Below are positions 12,294 to 25,440 of a stretch of DNA of 64,000 nt, in pieces (position 1 is the first letter of the stretch; each line of letters starts with the position of its first letter). A model generated the notes under the pieces. The model had not been told where the DNA came from, searched no databases, and saw nothing but the letters and a program-made list of their open reading frames with translations. The stretch comes from Melieria omissa (lineage: Eukaryota > Arthropoda > Insecta > Diptera > Ulidiidae). Location: NCBI GenBank assembly GCA_963971225.1, contig OZ020268.1, forward strand, positions 54,993,900 to 55,057,899, read 5' to 3'. The position numbers were made by a program, and so were the translations under genes.

Positions 12294-15009
12294 GCGCAGC
12301 GCTATGGGCTTCAGTGGCTCTGCGCATGCGACGGTTAATGGGCGGCGGCGCTTTTCTGCAGCAATTCGCCAAACGTGCCAAATGTGTCGGCCTGGCAGCT
12401 TTGCTGTGTTGTATGCAAAATGTGTTGGCAATGCCAATGCCATTAAAACCAACAACAACAACAATAAACAGCAGCAGCCCACCCACCCAACACTGGCCAC
12501 ACTGCGAACTAAACACCGCATTCGCCATTCGTCTTTCGACGACAGCCGCACAGCCACAGGACATTTTTGGCAATGCGAATTTAATATAGAAAGTTGTGTA
12601 AAAGTTTTAATGGCTCTTCACGCCAGTTTCGGGCAGCACGTCAGTGTCAACGATCGCTCGTTCGCTGGTCTCAAGCGTTTCTAGGTTCGTTTACTTCGTA
12701 TGCGAAACATGGCCGAAAGAAAAAAAAAACATTTAATAGAAAAACTGCAAATTTAGCGTTGCGCGCATAAAAATTTATGACACTTTTGCCACAGCGCATA
12801 AATAATGCCGCCACACACACACACTCATACACGCGCACACTTTCATACACATTTCCAACTAAATTATGCGCCATTATTGAGGAAATGAAGTTCAAAACTA
12901 ATAAAATGTTGAAAAACTGTGCAAAAGCAAATCGCCACGTCTCAAGCGCCGCACATTTTCACTCATTCGCACATACATACAATACATACACACGCAATTA
13001 TTATTGTAATGTGTGTGTGTGTGTGTGTGTAAGCGTTGGTTGCTTTAGTTTTTCTATGGAAAATTCGTTGATTATTTTTGCATTTTTCTAGCATTTGACG
13101 CTTTCGGCTCGTAACAGCAATAACAGATTTTCATTAAAATTCCATACAAATGTGCTGACTTTGGCAATAAAATGAAACAACACAAATAAGTAGAAAACAA
13201 CAACAATACCAACAAGAAAAACTAGAGAACTAAAGCCACTTCAGTTAGAGCAACAATGGTGCACAGCAAAAACAATTCCAATGGCAACAACAATGCATGT
13301 AAAATTATATAAAACAACAACAAACATATAGCAGACAATAACAACAATAACAATTAACAGCTAAATGCGCTTATAAATATTTGTGCCGGCGCGCAACGCA
13401 CTTAGCGCACTTCCACCCTGCAATTGTTTGCCTTCTTCTTCTTGTTGCTATGAGAACATTACGAAAATTGCCGCGCTGTGGCCGTAAATTCCTCACCGAT
13501 GAATCCAACCTGCCAAGATAACTTGTGGAAAAAAAACAGGAGCGGCACTAGCAACAGACAGGTGGAACGATTTTTTAGGCCAGTAAAATATTTGGCCAAC
13601 AAAATTTTGGCATATTTCCAATGCTTCCATCTTATACAATTTTTGTATATTTTTTTAAGCATTTGTTTGCATTGAAACTTGAACTCCGCTACTGTCAGCA
13701 GCAATGCACAAACAATGCCAATATCAAAATAAACAACAACAACACACCGAGAGAGAGATACATTATCTGTGCGTTTAATTAAAGTGTAAAATTCTATTGG
13801 CGCAACGAAACGCACACTCACTCACCCTTCACAGCTCGGTACGTCTTCTTCCCTTTTGCCTTTCTTTCTTTGCTCCTCTGCCGCTCGTGTCGCAAATTAC
13901 TTACTCCCACCGCTTCAGTCCACATTTAGAACATTTGTTGACCATAATCGCTCGAGGGTGCAGTGGACGCTGCTGCGGTAAATTGTGCGTTTGCTTGTTT
14001 TGTTTTTTTCGTATGATAACAAAAACAAAAGCGCCAACAACAGCACAACGCAACATCGAGACGCCATTATTTGCCATTTAGTGTGAATCAATGACATTTA
14101 ATTAGAAAATTGATAGCAGCACAGAGTTGCTTTTTAATTAAAAGCAAGAAAACCAACAGTGGAGGAAGGAAAAATGGCGCAAATGAGAAAAGCAGCCGTA
14201 AAATTGGCAAACGCTGAGCATTTAATGGAACAACAAAGTTGCCTCCAAGAAAACATAAACTAGAAGAAGTAAACGAGATATGGCTGATTCTGCCGCAACG
14301 CAATCAGTCAGTTAGTTTTTATGTGCACCAAAGTGCACTAATTGGAATCACATAGCGCGAATTGCTATTTAAGCAACTCTGTAGATTTCATGGCCTCCAT
14401 GCTAGGAGACGTTTCGCTGCATAAGGCCAGTCACCTGTTGGCGTCTGGGCATTTGGCCGTCCTTTGCTTAGATGTGCGGCACATCAAACGACTGACAATT
14501 TATTGGTTCAATAATTTTGTAGTTAATCTTTGTGGCATTCCGTTGTGCCAGGCCACATGCCATCAAGCGTACGAGCGCCCACTGACAGATAGGCGGGCTG
14601 AAAGACAAACAGACACTGCCCATTGTCACTCAATGCTGTCACAATGTGTGTGAGCTAATTATGTCAAATGTGACGCTGTAAATTAATTCTTCAAAAAAAC
14701 TGTCAAATTTTACAAGCAGAATTTTTGTTTCTGTTGTTGTTGTTGGCTAGCTGTCTAAAATTTCCCTTTTTGTTTCAAGGCATATATTTATTTTTATTTT
14801 GCTTTGTTTTTGGCTTTTGTTGTGTACAATTTTCCAAAGCAGCGCCAGCACCTTAGACTGTCAAATAAACGTCAAATTAAGTGCGTGACAGAAAGTCATA
14901 TTTTAGTGAAAATTATGGATTCAAAGAATGTACGAATGGAGTGTGTGTATAATTTTGCGACTCTAGTAGATTGTGCAGAATAATTGCACAATAAAATGGG
15001 AGAGCAAGA
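12294..15009. other. Non-coding
   Basis: Unique AT-rich sequence with CAA/AAC clusters (13195-13360), CA and GT microsatellites (12811-12822, 13010-13030) and no frame longer than 163 codons. None of the frames contains a recognisable domain. No RNA gene was recognised. Confidence 0.5.
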
Positions 15010-15029
15010 AAGAGAGAGAGAGAGAGAGA
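15010..15029. repeat. (AG)n microsatellite
   Basis: Ten AG dinucleotides within a purine-rich 60-bp stretch. Simple slippage repeat. Confidence 0.9.
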
Positions 15030-16600
15030 TAGAGAAAGAAAAAAGGACTTTACTTTGTAGGCAAATGGAATAAAGTACAAAATGTATGTAAATTTGTTTG
15101 TTTGTGAGAACAAAACAACATTTAAATACAGTGAAGGGTTTAACTTGTGGTTTTTCTGGCCTATTTGGTAGAATATTTAGATACTGTAAAAATTTTATTA
15201 AGAATGCTAAAAGAAGCTGAAATAAAATTGTCAAATACTATAAGAAACTGAAGGTTGATTGAAGCTCAAACTTTTTCACACTAAGTTGGGCTACAGTAAT
15301 GAGTTGTCAATGCAGTGATGTCAAATGATGCCGTAATGAGTTTAATTTGTCGATTTAATTTTTCGATGAGAGAATATATTTCTTTGAATTTATGTAAAAC
15401 ATTAGAAGAAGCTAAACCAAAGTTGTAAGATGTTATAAGAAACTTCAGGCTTATTGAAATTCACATTTTACAACATTTTTGTTAAAAAAACCTTACCTAA
15501 CTTTCCAGAACCCGAACTTTGTCTACTTATATGTCCACATGTCTCACATTCAATGTTCTAAATATACTTTCATACACTTTTAAATTTATTTTATTATTAA
15601 ATTTTATTTATCTTTATCTTTATTTTGGAATGTTGTTAGTCTTTTTTTACCCACCACTCTCTTTGCCAGCTCTCTTTGCTTTCTGACAATTCAATTAACG
15701 TTTTTAATTAAATTTTCACCTTATTGTAAATGTTGTTGAATTATTATTGCTGTCAGCTGAGCAATACACAATTTGTTTTTTTACATATACTTATTGTTGT
15801 TTTTGTTATTATTTTGTCAACACATTGTGTTAACTTGTTGCACGATCAAAGCGACCAAACAAGCCCAGACGATGCTCCGTTATTAATTTTATTGTTATTG
15901 TAGTACTTTATCAGACTTTATGACTCAAGCGACAATGTTTAGCTATAAAATTTACATACCTTCTCCCTTTTGCACTTTGTGCTGTGTAACTGTGTCTTGT
16001 ACTTGTTGATAATTTTTTGTATTTTTTACAATTGCTTTTTTTTGTATTGCAAAGTTCTCATAGTTGTCTTGTGAAATGATAAAAATAGCTAGCAGCTTAA
16101 AATTGAATTGTTTTCTTTTGATTTTTTTCTACTTTTTGCTTTCACTTCCATTCTTAGTGAATTTCGCATAGCAATCCCCATCATAACAACAATTATAATA
16201 ATAACAACAACATCAAAATAGCTTACGTGAAATTTCACACAATATCGTCTGGGTAATTGCCGCTGAGAACGTGTCAAGCGAATTGAATTATATGAATTTG
16301 CTTAGACGATTTGATATTTTATGTGACACATTCAGGCGTCGTTGTCACATTTTAAGTGTTGAATTGAGGAGTTCGAAAATTGTTGGAGTCGTGAGGAAGC
16401 CTATAACACAGCCAATAGCGAAATCGAATCAGACGAGCAGCAGACAAACGACAAGCAAGCAATCAAGATTGGACCAGGCTGACCAAAGCTTTTGCGTTTG
16501 CATCTGTCATTTCTCATATTCAATAAATTTGTTCAAATATGTAACGAAAATTTCAAGTAACAAAAAATTATATAAAATCACACACCAATTTGAGCCTCCA
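15030..16600. other. Non-coding, AT-rich
   Basis: No supported gene. The longest frame (16271-16612, 113 codons) has no domain and runs into AT-rich repeats. Confidence 0.5.
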
Positions 16601-16619
16601 TCTAAGTTTTAAAAACTAT

Positions 16620-17290
16620 TATTTTTTTAATTAAATTTAGTTGTTTGAAAAACAAATTTTTTCAAAGAATTTTCATTAAAATAGATGTCCTGAAAAATAA
16701 ACGAAAACTCATTTTAAATCATACACTAAATTCAACTTGAATTCAAGTTTGCTTTATCCACTGACGCGTATTTTTACCAAGAAATTATTATTTTTACCAA
16801 GAAATAATTTTTTTTCATATTTTTTATTGTTAAAAATAAACATTTTTGAAAGAATTTTCAACTAATTCGACCTTATGAAAAACACACAGAAACTAAAAAA
16901 ATTCTTTTTTTCTTAATTTTCCCCTTACCAACAAATTTTGAATTGAAATTAATTGAAAAAAAACTCATTTTTATACTTTTCATTGTTAAAAAACGAATTT
17001 TTTAAATAATTTTTAACTCATGCAAGCTTATGGAAAACGAAAAGAACTTAAAATTTTCCCTTATTTCTTAATTAATAAGATTTAAAGAAATTTTCAATTA
17101 ATTGGAACCGTTTTTGGGATTGGGATCGTTTTTTAATGATTTTTTATTCTTTCATTTATTTAGTATTTAATATATTTTTTATATTATTTATTATAATTGC
17201 AACTGATGAAAAACACACAAACTTAAAATATAGTGTTTATTATTTTTCTCTGAAGCACCGAATTTTTAAAGAAATTTTCCATATTACAAC
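16620..17290. repeat. Degenerate AT-rich tandem array, unit about 160-185 bp
   Basis: A recurring block, AATTTTCAACTAATTCGACC then a TATGAAAAACACACAAACTTAA-like stretch, is seen at about 16666, 16851, 17008 and 17191. T-rich and A-rich spacers lie between. The units are heavily diverged. Non-coding. Confidence 0.65.
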
Positions 17291-19500
17291 TAAAAGACTT
17301 GCCTCAAAAGCAACAACAACAAACTATTCCACTTAGAGAACTTTCTTGACGCTTTGACTTCGACTCAATGTTGGCTAAGTGTTTGTCTGAAAACGCACTT
17401 AAATTTGGCTTTTGGTTTCGTTTTAGTGATTTTTAGCAGCAATTTAAAAACAAATTAAATCGTTTGCTTTTTCAATTTTCTTTTTTTCGGTGCAAAAATT
17501 TACATTTTTTCGCTTCAGCGAATAGCAACAAAAGAAATTCGCAGCAGCTGAAATAATTTCGTGTTTCAACGCTCGACTGACAGTTGTCGTCAAGACGAGT
17601 TCACCCACACAGAGGCTTTGAGTGGTAAATAAAACCCATTAAGAAATGAGAAACCAAGTGGGGAAAAAATGCCTAAAAGTAATTTATTTTTTTAAGAAAA
17701 ACCAATAACAACTATTGTATAAAAAAATTGTATTATCTGTATGGAAAAGGTTTCTAAAAAATATTTCAAACAACTGTTGGTAGAGTTAACTGGACGTCCC
17801 AGGGGACGTATGGAGCCAGTAGCGCACATAGGATCTTATTTGTGGGATTCTGTATACAACTTTTGAGTCTTATACCATCCTACCTGACTTAACAAATCTT
17901 TAAAGGTCTTATTCAATTACCACTTTGTGCAGCTGCTGTCCACTGTCACGTTTCGCTTCATGATTTTTGTATCCAGACACCTTCTGCTTTTTAACCCCCA
18001 ACCAGCCCAATCCATTTCAACTTATTTGCTTGTCCTGTTAACAGCACAGACGAGCCCATAAATAATGAAGCACACACAAAATAAGCACAACTGACAATTC
18101 ATTGCTGCAATGTGTGGTTTGTTTATTATGGCAAAATGTTGTTTTTGTAAAAGTAAAAAAATCTCAAAAAATACACTCATACAAAAGCAAATACAATGTG
18201 AAGTGTACAAGCCACCATTCCAAAATAAATATGCAAAAACGAAAACAAAACACACACACAAACACACATATACTTGTAACAACAACAAGAACAACAAACA
18301 TGCCGCAGACCGCAATTGGCACGTTGCAAAAAAACGAAGAACAAAGCTACAAAAGCGCATTTATTTTTGCTGTAAAATACAGCGAAATCATTTCGTGAAA
18401 TTCATGCAACGTGATTTTGTTAAAAATCCAATTTTTTTATTTTTAATTTTTTCTTTGGTAACATTTTGTTTGTTTTTGTTTAATTTTTTATTTTTTAATT
18501 TTTATATTTTTTTGAATTTTTTTTTAATTTTTAAATGTTGCGATTTTTGAATGCGCCGCTCTGCACCGAAAAAGCTTTATGTGCCAAAAAGTGGCGACTG
18601 GCGGCATGATTCACCGGCTTGCGCGTATTTGTTGTGCCAAAGCGGTTAAAAAAAAACAAAAATTAAAGTATTTAGTGGCAAAAAACCATTACGTTGTCCA
18701 AAGAAATTAACAATCAGTTTGCATCTACACAAACTCAAACTTACACATGTACACACACCAACACATGAGCACAGCGAGCGCAAAATTTATGGCACCTATT
18801 TAAATTTGAAGTAAACGCATAAAAGCGTCCATGGGAAAATAATCCAATAAAATAAATTAAATTAAGTGTGACACTATGCGAAATAGAATGGCCAACGAAT
18901 ACTTTAAGTGTGTATGTGTGTGATTATGTGGTCTGTGAAAGTCCCCATCGGCGAGTTTGTGTGTTGTAAATTTGCAAAAAGTGCGTTGAAAATTCATTGA
19001 AATATTTCATAAACTATTTGCCACAAAAAAATAAAATTAAAATAAAACACTCTCTGCTGAATTTCTGGCTGCAAAGCAGCGTGCTTTGAGTGTTTTATGG
19101 ACCACAATGATGAATGAGTTGTGTGGTTTTGGGCTAATTGCCGAAAGAAAAATTTTCTGTTGAATTTTTTTTTACATATTTAAAATAATTTTTTTTTAAA
19201 TAGTAGTGGAAAGTGGAAACTAGAAATGCAATATCTGTGTTGTAAATTGTGCAACAATTTGCAATGAGCTCTAGAATCTGCTTGAAGTTGAGATACTTGA
19301 TTATTTGATTGAGTTTCTTGATTTTTATTTCTAGATGGATTCAAAAAACAATAAAGTGAAATTTATTTATGGTATTTACCATGAATATTCTGGGGTCTGA
19401 GTTTCATATTCGCCTTTATGGTTCCACAAAAATTTTAAGCACTTTTTGAAAGAGGCCAGCAACTTAAGCTTCTGCTGAACTGCAGAAATACTTAATTTTA
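17291..19500. other. Non-coding
   Basis: Unique AT-rich DNA with long T runs at 18428-18545. A stretch at 17838-17875 ending TTTTGAGTCTTATACCA resembles 35490-35525 in intron 2 and may be a small interspersed repeat. No gene is supported. Confidence 0.45.
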
Positions 19501-19790
19501 TAAAGTTTGGATTTCGATTGGACTATGTCGCTCAGACTGTAGAAACGTCAGAGGAGCATAAACGGGGCACAATGTCTCATGTGGAGACTGTGCAAGGAAC
19601 ATGAAGCTTTGGAGACACCAAGGCGTGTTCTCTGCTTCTGCCTTGTCATCTCAACACAACATTTGACAATCTTGGGGGCACATGAGTTAGCCAAATTTGG
19701 CCAAAAGCACTCGTATTCTAAAGGATCACTACAACAACTCATAAACCGATCTTCATCTGGTATAACTAAGAACCCTTTAAAGGTCTAAGG
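19501..19790 (+). pseudogene. Relic of a non-LTR retrotransposon ORF2 C-terminus
   Basis: The plus-strand frame 19579-19788 contains WRLCKEHEALETPRRVLCFC, followed by an R/H-rich LTILG-type stretch. This pattern (CxxC, then ET, then LCxC, then LG) is the cysteine-rich tail typical of the RNase H/C-terminal region in fly Jockey-like ORF2 proteins. Only about 60 residues are recognisable and no reverse transcriptase is present. The frame upstream is disrupted. The piece is probably a 5'-truncated, decayed insertion. A chance match cannot be excluded. Confidence 0.4.
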
Positions 19791-21235
19791 GTCGAATATT
19801 TCTACTACTTATTTCATAAAAAATCATATCAAATCAAATCTAACCTGAAAATCATCATTTCACTTGCATTCACATTCCGCAGTACGCATAAAGCACACTG
19901 CATTTAAGATCCGTTTACAAACCGCCCCCTTTATTCCTCTAAACTACTTCAAACAACAAAATCAACAACAACAACACTGGCAAGCACTGCGGTTGACTCG
20001 ACAACGCTCGCAACGCTCAGCCATTTGAGGTCACGGCAGTTTGCGTATTCGTAACGCATTTTCCAATAAAATTACAACAACAATTGCCAAGCATTGAACA
20101 CATCTAAACACAACAAAAAGCAAACCAAACAAACAACCAAACAGTCATTACATTAAAAAGAAAATGTATTACTTTGCGCCAGTTGTTGCGCAAAGCTTCG
20201 ACTGCCACCACACTTCGACTTTGCTTAGTGTTGCACGCATGCGCACACAAGTTGCTCATTTCTTGCTGATTTTTTTTCTCTCAAGTCGACTGCAGTTGAC
20301 TTGGCGTTATCGTTTTATTGGCATTTAGCAAATAGTAGCAGCTGTTGTTGTTGTTTTTGTTGTCGCTATTTGCCTTTTAATTTCTTAATCCGTTCGGTGT
20401 GCGTTTTGTGGAAATCCCGGCGACAGCAATTACAACTGCTGCCGCTGCTGCTTGTGCAATGCACATTGCTGTTGTTTTTGGTAGTTGTTGTTGTTACGCA
20501 AAAGGGTGCCCGCTTATTGCAATTGCATAACAATTTCATTGCATTTGCTTGCATTACCAGGCATTGCAGTGCGGCCGTCGTTTATTGAATATTTTCAATT
20601 GAATTTTGTCACTTAATGATTTCGCAAATAATTGAAAACACCTGTCAATTATGCACGTTGCATTTATTTATTAGAATTCTAATGATAATTCAATTTTATT
20701 TTCGTTTTTTTTTCTTACTATGAAATCTTCTGACATTTATATGAATTAATTTTGATGCTGGCAGTGTGTAGTTTTATAGCTGTCAATGTATTTCAAGGTC
20801 AAACGTAGATGTTTTGACAGTCTTAAAAATTCCTAAAATTATTCTAATGCGTGCTTAAGCTTTTCAAAGATTAAGTATTTCTAAGATATAAAAAAAAACA
20901 AAGTTATACAAAATACTTTTTGAGTAGATTCAAGTTAAAATTGATACAGTTTTTCATTACTATTTTGTCTAAACTACTCCAATCATGCAACACAGTCACT
21001 CAACTGACTCAAAATTTAAGTAAAATCTTAATCTTGAAACATTCATCTTTTCAATTGTCAAGTTTAACTGTTTCCATTCTTAGCTTTTAACCTCTGATTC
21101 ATTGATCTCAAATTCATATTTTTCCAAGTTAAAGTGTTTCAATTGTTAACTTTAAATCACGGTACATATTTTTCGGTCGATTTCAAGTCCATATATTTAA
21201 TATCAACACTGATGCTTCAATTGTAAACTCTTATT
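19791..21235. other. Non-coding
   Basis: Mixed AT-rich sequence with CAA/TTG-rich stretches at 19960-20000 and 20340-20500. Short frames have no recognisable domain. No gene is supported. Confidence 0.5.
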
Positions 21236-21440
21236 GGCTCGATTTGCATATTTTGGCTCACAATTCTGATGCTATCAGAGCTCAAATTTAAACCCTGTGA
21301 ACCTAACTTTCAATCCCTTGAATTCAATATTTTGATTTACAACTCTGATACTATCAGAGCTCAAATTTAAACCCTCTGAACCATATTTCCATATTCCAAA
21401 TTTTTGCTCATAATGCTGATAATGCCAGAGCTTTTCATAT
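21236..21440. repeat. Short tandem array, unit about 80-90 bp
   Basis: A block with CTGATGCTATCAGAGCTCAA then ATTTAAACCCT occurs at about 21266 and 21347. A decayed third copy lies near 21415 (CTGATAATGCCAGAGCTT). Non-coding. Confidence 0.75.
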
Positions 21441-21479
21441 TCCTAGAGGCTTTCGTCGATTCTGATTGACATTGATTGA

Positions 21480-22470
21480 TTGATTAAGAAGGAAGAAACT
21501 TTTTTGGCTGAAATATTTGAACATTATTGAATTTGATGGGCTTGAGAGATTTGGGCGGCTTCTAACATGTTTAAGACATCGCGTTGAAAAGCGGTTGGAG
21601 TGATGAATTACAATAAAAAGCGTCTTTGGCATTGAAATGAAAAGCGGGTTGAACAATAGATTGAAAGGAGAGTTCAATAGTTGAATGAATTTTGTGGGCT
21701 TGAAAGATTTGAGCAGCTTGAAAGTTCCTCAAGACTTTGCGTTAAAAGGTGGTTCCAGTGACGAATTAAACAAATAACAAAAGAAAGAGGATAGAAAGGG
21801 TGGGGGTACAGTGCTTAATTGACAGGCAACTGAATTGGTTGAACGATGTATTAAAAGGCAGTTAGAGAGGCCGTTTGAGCGAGGAATGGAGTACGCGTTG
21901 AAAGGAGCTTAAAATGGCGTTGAAACGGTGAATTGAAAAGCCGTTTACGCGGCGGATTGAAAGGTGTTTTAAAAGAGCGTTGAAAGGGTGGATTGAACAG
22001 CCGTTTATGTGATGGATTGAAAAGCCATTCACGCGGCAGATTGAAAGCCTATTGAAAGGAGCTTTAAAAGGGCGTTGAAAGGGTGAAAAGACGCAAGAGA
22101 GATGGACTGAAATGCCTTTTGAGCAGTGAAAGGGCAAGTTGCTGCAACAATTAGTTGAATTGCCGTTTGAACAATGCATTGAAAGGTAATAAGCATTGGT
22201 AAGCATTGAATAAGGGCAGTCCAAGCACTGAATTGATTGTACACTTGAGAAGTGAATTGAAAAGCAGGTTGAATGTTGAATTTAAAGGCCATTTAATCTG
22301 TTATTTGAGAGCAAGTTTAAGGAACTTAAGAAAAAACGTTGGAAAGGTAGATTTAAAACTCGTTTGAAGCGGAAAGTTAAATTGTAAGGTTGCTTGAAAG
22401 TCGAGTTCCAAGCTCGTTTAAGTCGTTCAACATTCTTGATAAGGTTACGATTCTCCAAGCCCCTCGTCAA
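21480..22470 (+). repeat. Minisatellite of GTTGAAAGG/GGATTGAAAGCCGTTT units
   Basis: From about 21480, and most clearly 21862-22300, the plus strand is a run of variants of GCGTTGAAAGGGTGGATTGA plus AAAGCCGTTTACGCGGC. The local period is about 60-70 bp and is made of shorter TTGAAAG-based subunits. Minus-strand frames full of Phe, Asn and Ser (for example 21862-22224) are by-products of the repeat. Confidence 0.85.
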
Positions 22471-23560
22471 CACTTTGCGCAATTAATGGTTTGCAAAACA
22501 ACTTACCGCATTCATAAATCAAATTTGCTTTGTTTTTTTAAATTTGTTTTATATCTTTTTTAAATGTTTAAAATTTTATGATTTTGTAAAAAGAATTCCA
22601 ACGTTTCTAATACGTCTGTGGTACATCAAACTTGTCTATTTCTGTTTCCTTTTCATTCGCTCTGCCGCACATATTCGCCATTCTAACGGCCGCAGCAACA
22701 AAATCGCAACCAACAACAATTAAAATGTAAAAAAGCAAAATTCGCACAAGTTATGGCTGCCGCCTTCCGCAGCGCTGCAAGTTGTTTGCTTTTATTTTTG
22801 CCACTTTGTGCTGACTTTTGATTTGCTTTGCTTTCATTTCTTTGTTGAATTTTGTGATTTTTTGGAAATTCCACAACATTCTAACCGTCAAAATTTGACT
22901 GCCTACACGCCTGACTAACAACTGCTGGACTCGACTGTGACTGCGACTGCGACTGTGACTGTGACCGACTGCGTGTGTATGTGCGTCATTATTGTTGTTG
23001 TGCCGGCAGAATCGCACATGCGTTGCGCTGCGTCAACAATAACAACCGGCAAATCTTCTGGCAGCTTCTTTTATACAATGCTTAGAACAATTTTTTTGGT
23101 GTTTTCATTTTACACACATTTTCTGTTTCGCTCGAGTCTGTGACTGTAAAGTCGAAACAGTCAAATGGCCGCACCGCCGCAGCCGTTCAATTTTACTGCT
23201 CCACTCGAAATATGCCCAAAAAATTATGATTTATGGCAAGTTCTGCGTTTGCTCGCTTTGTGCGCTGGATTTTGCTTTTGTTGTTATTGTTGTTGCATTC
23301 GTTATTATTCTGAATGCCGAAGCTGTGCACTCTGCGCTGAGTATTTGTTGTTTTTGTATTTTTTTAATTATTGCTTCAGCCAGCAAAAAAGCACTAAAAG
23401 TCAGCTTGTGGCACACACCTAAAAACGAAAAAAGGAAATCGGCGAAAAAAATTAATTTTAGTTATGTGGCAGCCACGAAATGTTATACATTCTGCCGTTC
23501 GAGTATCACTGTGCGTTGTTTGTTGTGTTTTTTGCATTTAATTTAGATGAAAATATTTGT
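22471..23560. other. Non-coding
   Basis: Unique AT-rich sequence with a GACTGCGACTGTGACTGTGA-type short repeat at 22930-22975. Frames up to 106 codons show no domain. Confidence 0.5.
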
Positions 23561-24656
23561 TGAAAATGTTTCCAAGCATTTGTTTACATTTTTTGTTAAA
23601 TTTTTTTACAAAAAGACTTTCTTAGATTAAAATTTTTCAAAACAAAAATGTTTTAAACTAAAGAAATTGAAATTAACAAAAATATTTCAAAAACCGATTA
23701 CATTTTTTCGAAAAAAGGCTTTAATTAAAAAATAAATTAAAATTGCATTGAAGTTAGTTCAAAATGTTTCAAAATTCAATTTTTTTTATACAAAAATGTA
23801 TTTAAAAATTTTTTTGATTGCTTTTAGTAATTAGAAAAAATATTTATAAATTAATTTTCTTTATTTTTACACTTTAAAAACAAAGTAAACAATTTAAATT
23901 AAATGTAAATTAGTAACCAATGTTTATATATCGACCGTTTATATTTAAAACCTTTTCATAAAAAACTTTTTTAGTAATTAGAAAAAATATTTATAAATAA
24001 TTTTTTTAATTTATAAATTTTTCCGATTTTTTTACAATTAAAAAACAAAGCAAAAAACTGAAATTCAATTTAAATTATTAAATGAATTAATAAATCGACC
24101 TCTTATGTTTAAAACTTTTTTGTACAAAATTTTGTTTTTGGTTAACAAAAAAAACATTCAAATTAGTAAATAATACTTATGAATGAATTTTTACATTTAG
24201 TTTTTGGAAGCTGTTTTAAGATTTTTTGTAAAGCTTTACATTTAAATTATTAAAATCTATTTTCATTAATGGATTTTTATATTTGAAACTCTATCGCAAA
24301 TTTTTTTTTAGTTTTTTAAGTTAAAAGAGCGGCGTTTTAATTAGTAAGCTATATTTTTTTATATAAAACTTTTTCACAAAAATGTGTGGCAGTAAATGCT
24401 TTTAAATGAATAAATAAGCAAATTTTTTATATTAAACAAAATTTTTGAAACATTTTAACGATTTTTTAGCTAAAAAAAATTAACCTTTAAATTAGTAACA
24501 AATATTTATAAATACATTTTTTATTTTAAAAACTTTTTCGCAAAAATTGTTGGCATTTGTTTTAGGTAAAAAAACTGCATTTAAATTAGCAAATAATTTT
24601 CATAAATCCATTTTTTTACATTTCAATAAATGTTTTGAAAACAGTTTTTGGCTTAA

Positions 24657-24893
24657 CCCTTTCGGGACTACTGGGATAATACGTCCCAGCAAGTTTTTAA
24701 TGCCCCCCAAAACAATTATTCAAATCTTACGACCGACGCAAAATATTTTTTCGATTTCGGTGTTCCCGCATAAAAGGATGATTTCAGAATTTGTGAGCAT
24801 CCAATATAATTTTCTAACCCCAACATTCATGGCATGAGAAGATTTCTACTGAGAGTATTTTGAATTTCAAAAATAAACTCCGTCCCGAAAGGG
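24657..24893. mobile_element. PiggyBac-like MITE, TIR CCCTTTCGGGAC, TTAA-flanked
   Basis: A 237-bp element with perfect 12-bp inverted ends (CCCTTTCGGGAC / GTCCCGAAAGGG). It lies between intact TTAA direct repeats at 24653-24656 and 24894-24897. TTAA target duplication with CCC-starting ends is the signature of the piggyBac superfamily. The interior has no transposase, so it is non-autonomous. The clean ends and intact duplication suggest a relatively recent insertion. Confidence 0.85.
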
Positions 24894-25169
24894 TTAAACC
24901 AGTTTTAAGTTACATTTTAATCGAATTTTTATATTCAAACATCATTCGAAATTTGTTGTCAATTTTTATTTTTTAAATGATTTTTTTTTTTAAATAAGTA
25001 AACAAAAACATTTATAAATCGATTGTTTTTATATTTAAAAATTATTCAATCACTCTTTCAAGGTCGTTTCTTAAAACACTTTGCATTAAAATTAGTAAAA
25101 ATTACTTATAAATAAATTTTTTATGAATAAAATCCTTTAAAAAAATTTTGTGAGACTTTTTTAGTTTAA

Positions 25170-25416
25170 CCCTTATTCTCATACCCGGGTACCCGGGTGC
25201 CCACTGCGATGTATTTTCGTGAAAAAAACTGACAAATAATGAAAATTTTTTTTTTACCTTCCGGATCCTCGTTATTTAAGTGAAAAGCGAACAAATCATA
25301 TATTTAAAAAATTTTTTACTTAACAAAATATTGAAAACTTAAAAATTTCATGAAATGGGTACCCGGGTACCCCGGGTGCCAAACGACGTTAGTAAGTTTG
25401 GGTATGAGAATAAGGG
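25170..25416. mobile_element. PiggyBac-like MITE, TIR CCCTTATTCTCATACCC, TTAA-flanked
   Basis: A 247-bp element with perfect 17-bp inverted ends, bordered by TTAA at 25166-25169 and 25417-25420. Just inside each end lie stacked GGGTACCCGGGTACC-type palindromes (about 25183-25202 and 25357-25380), giving strong hairpin potential at both sub-termini. No coding capacity. It lies about 270 bp to the right of the CCCTTTCGGGAC element and has a different TIR. Confidence 0.85.
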
Positions 25417-25440
25417 TTAAAAAAAATAATTTTGCATTAA

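Larger units (their letters stand above)
23561..25440. repeat. Very AT-rich degenerate repeat field carrying two MITEs
   Basis: Blocks resembling AAATTAGTAAATAATATTTATAAAT, then a T-rich run, then TATATTTAAAACTTTTTCAC recur about every 90-120 bp from 23600 to 25460. The field is interrupted by two MITEs (24657-24893 and 25170-25416). The repeat resumes on the far side of each, so both inserted into a pre-existing array. Non-coding. Confidence 0.65.

Noticed and set aside
12135..12573. Overlapping frames up to 196 codons on both strands at 11983-12684
   Set aside because: The GC-richer region gives open frames on both strands at once. None has a domain, and they cross CA repeats.
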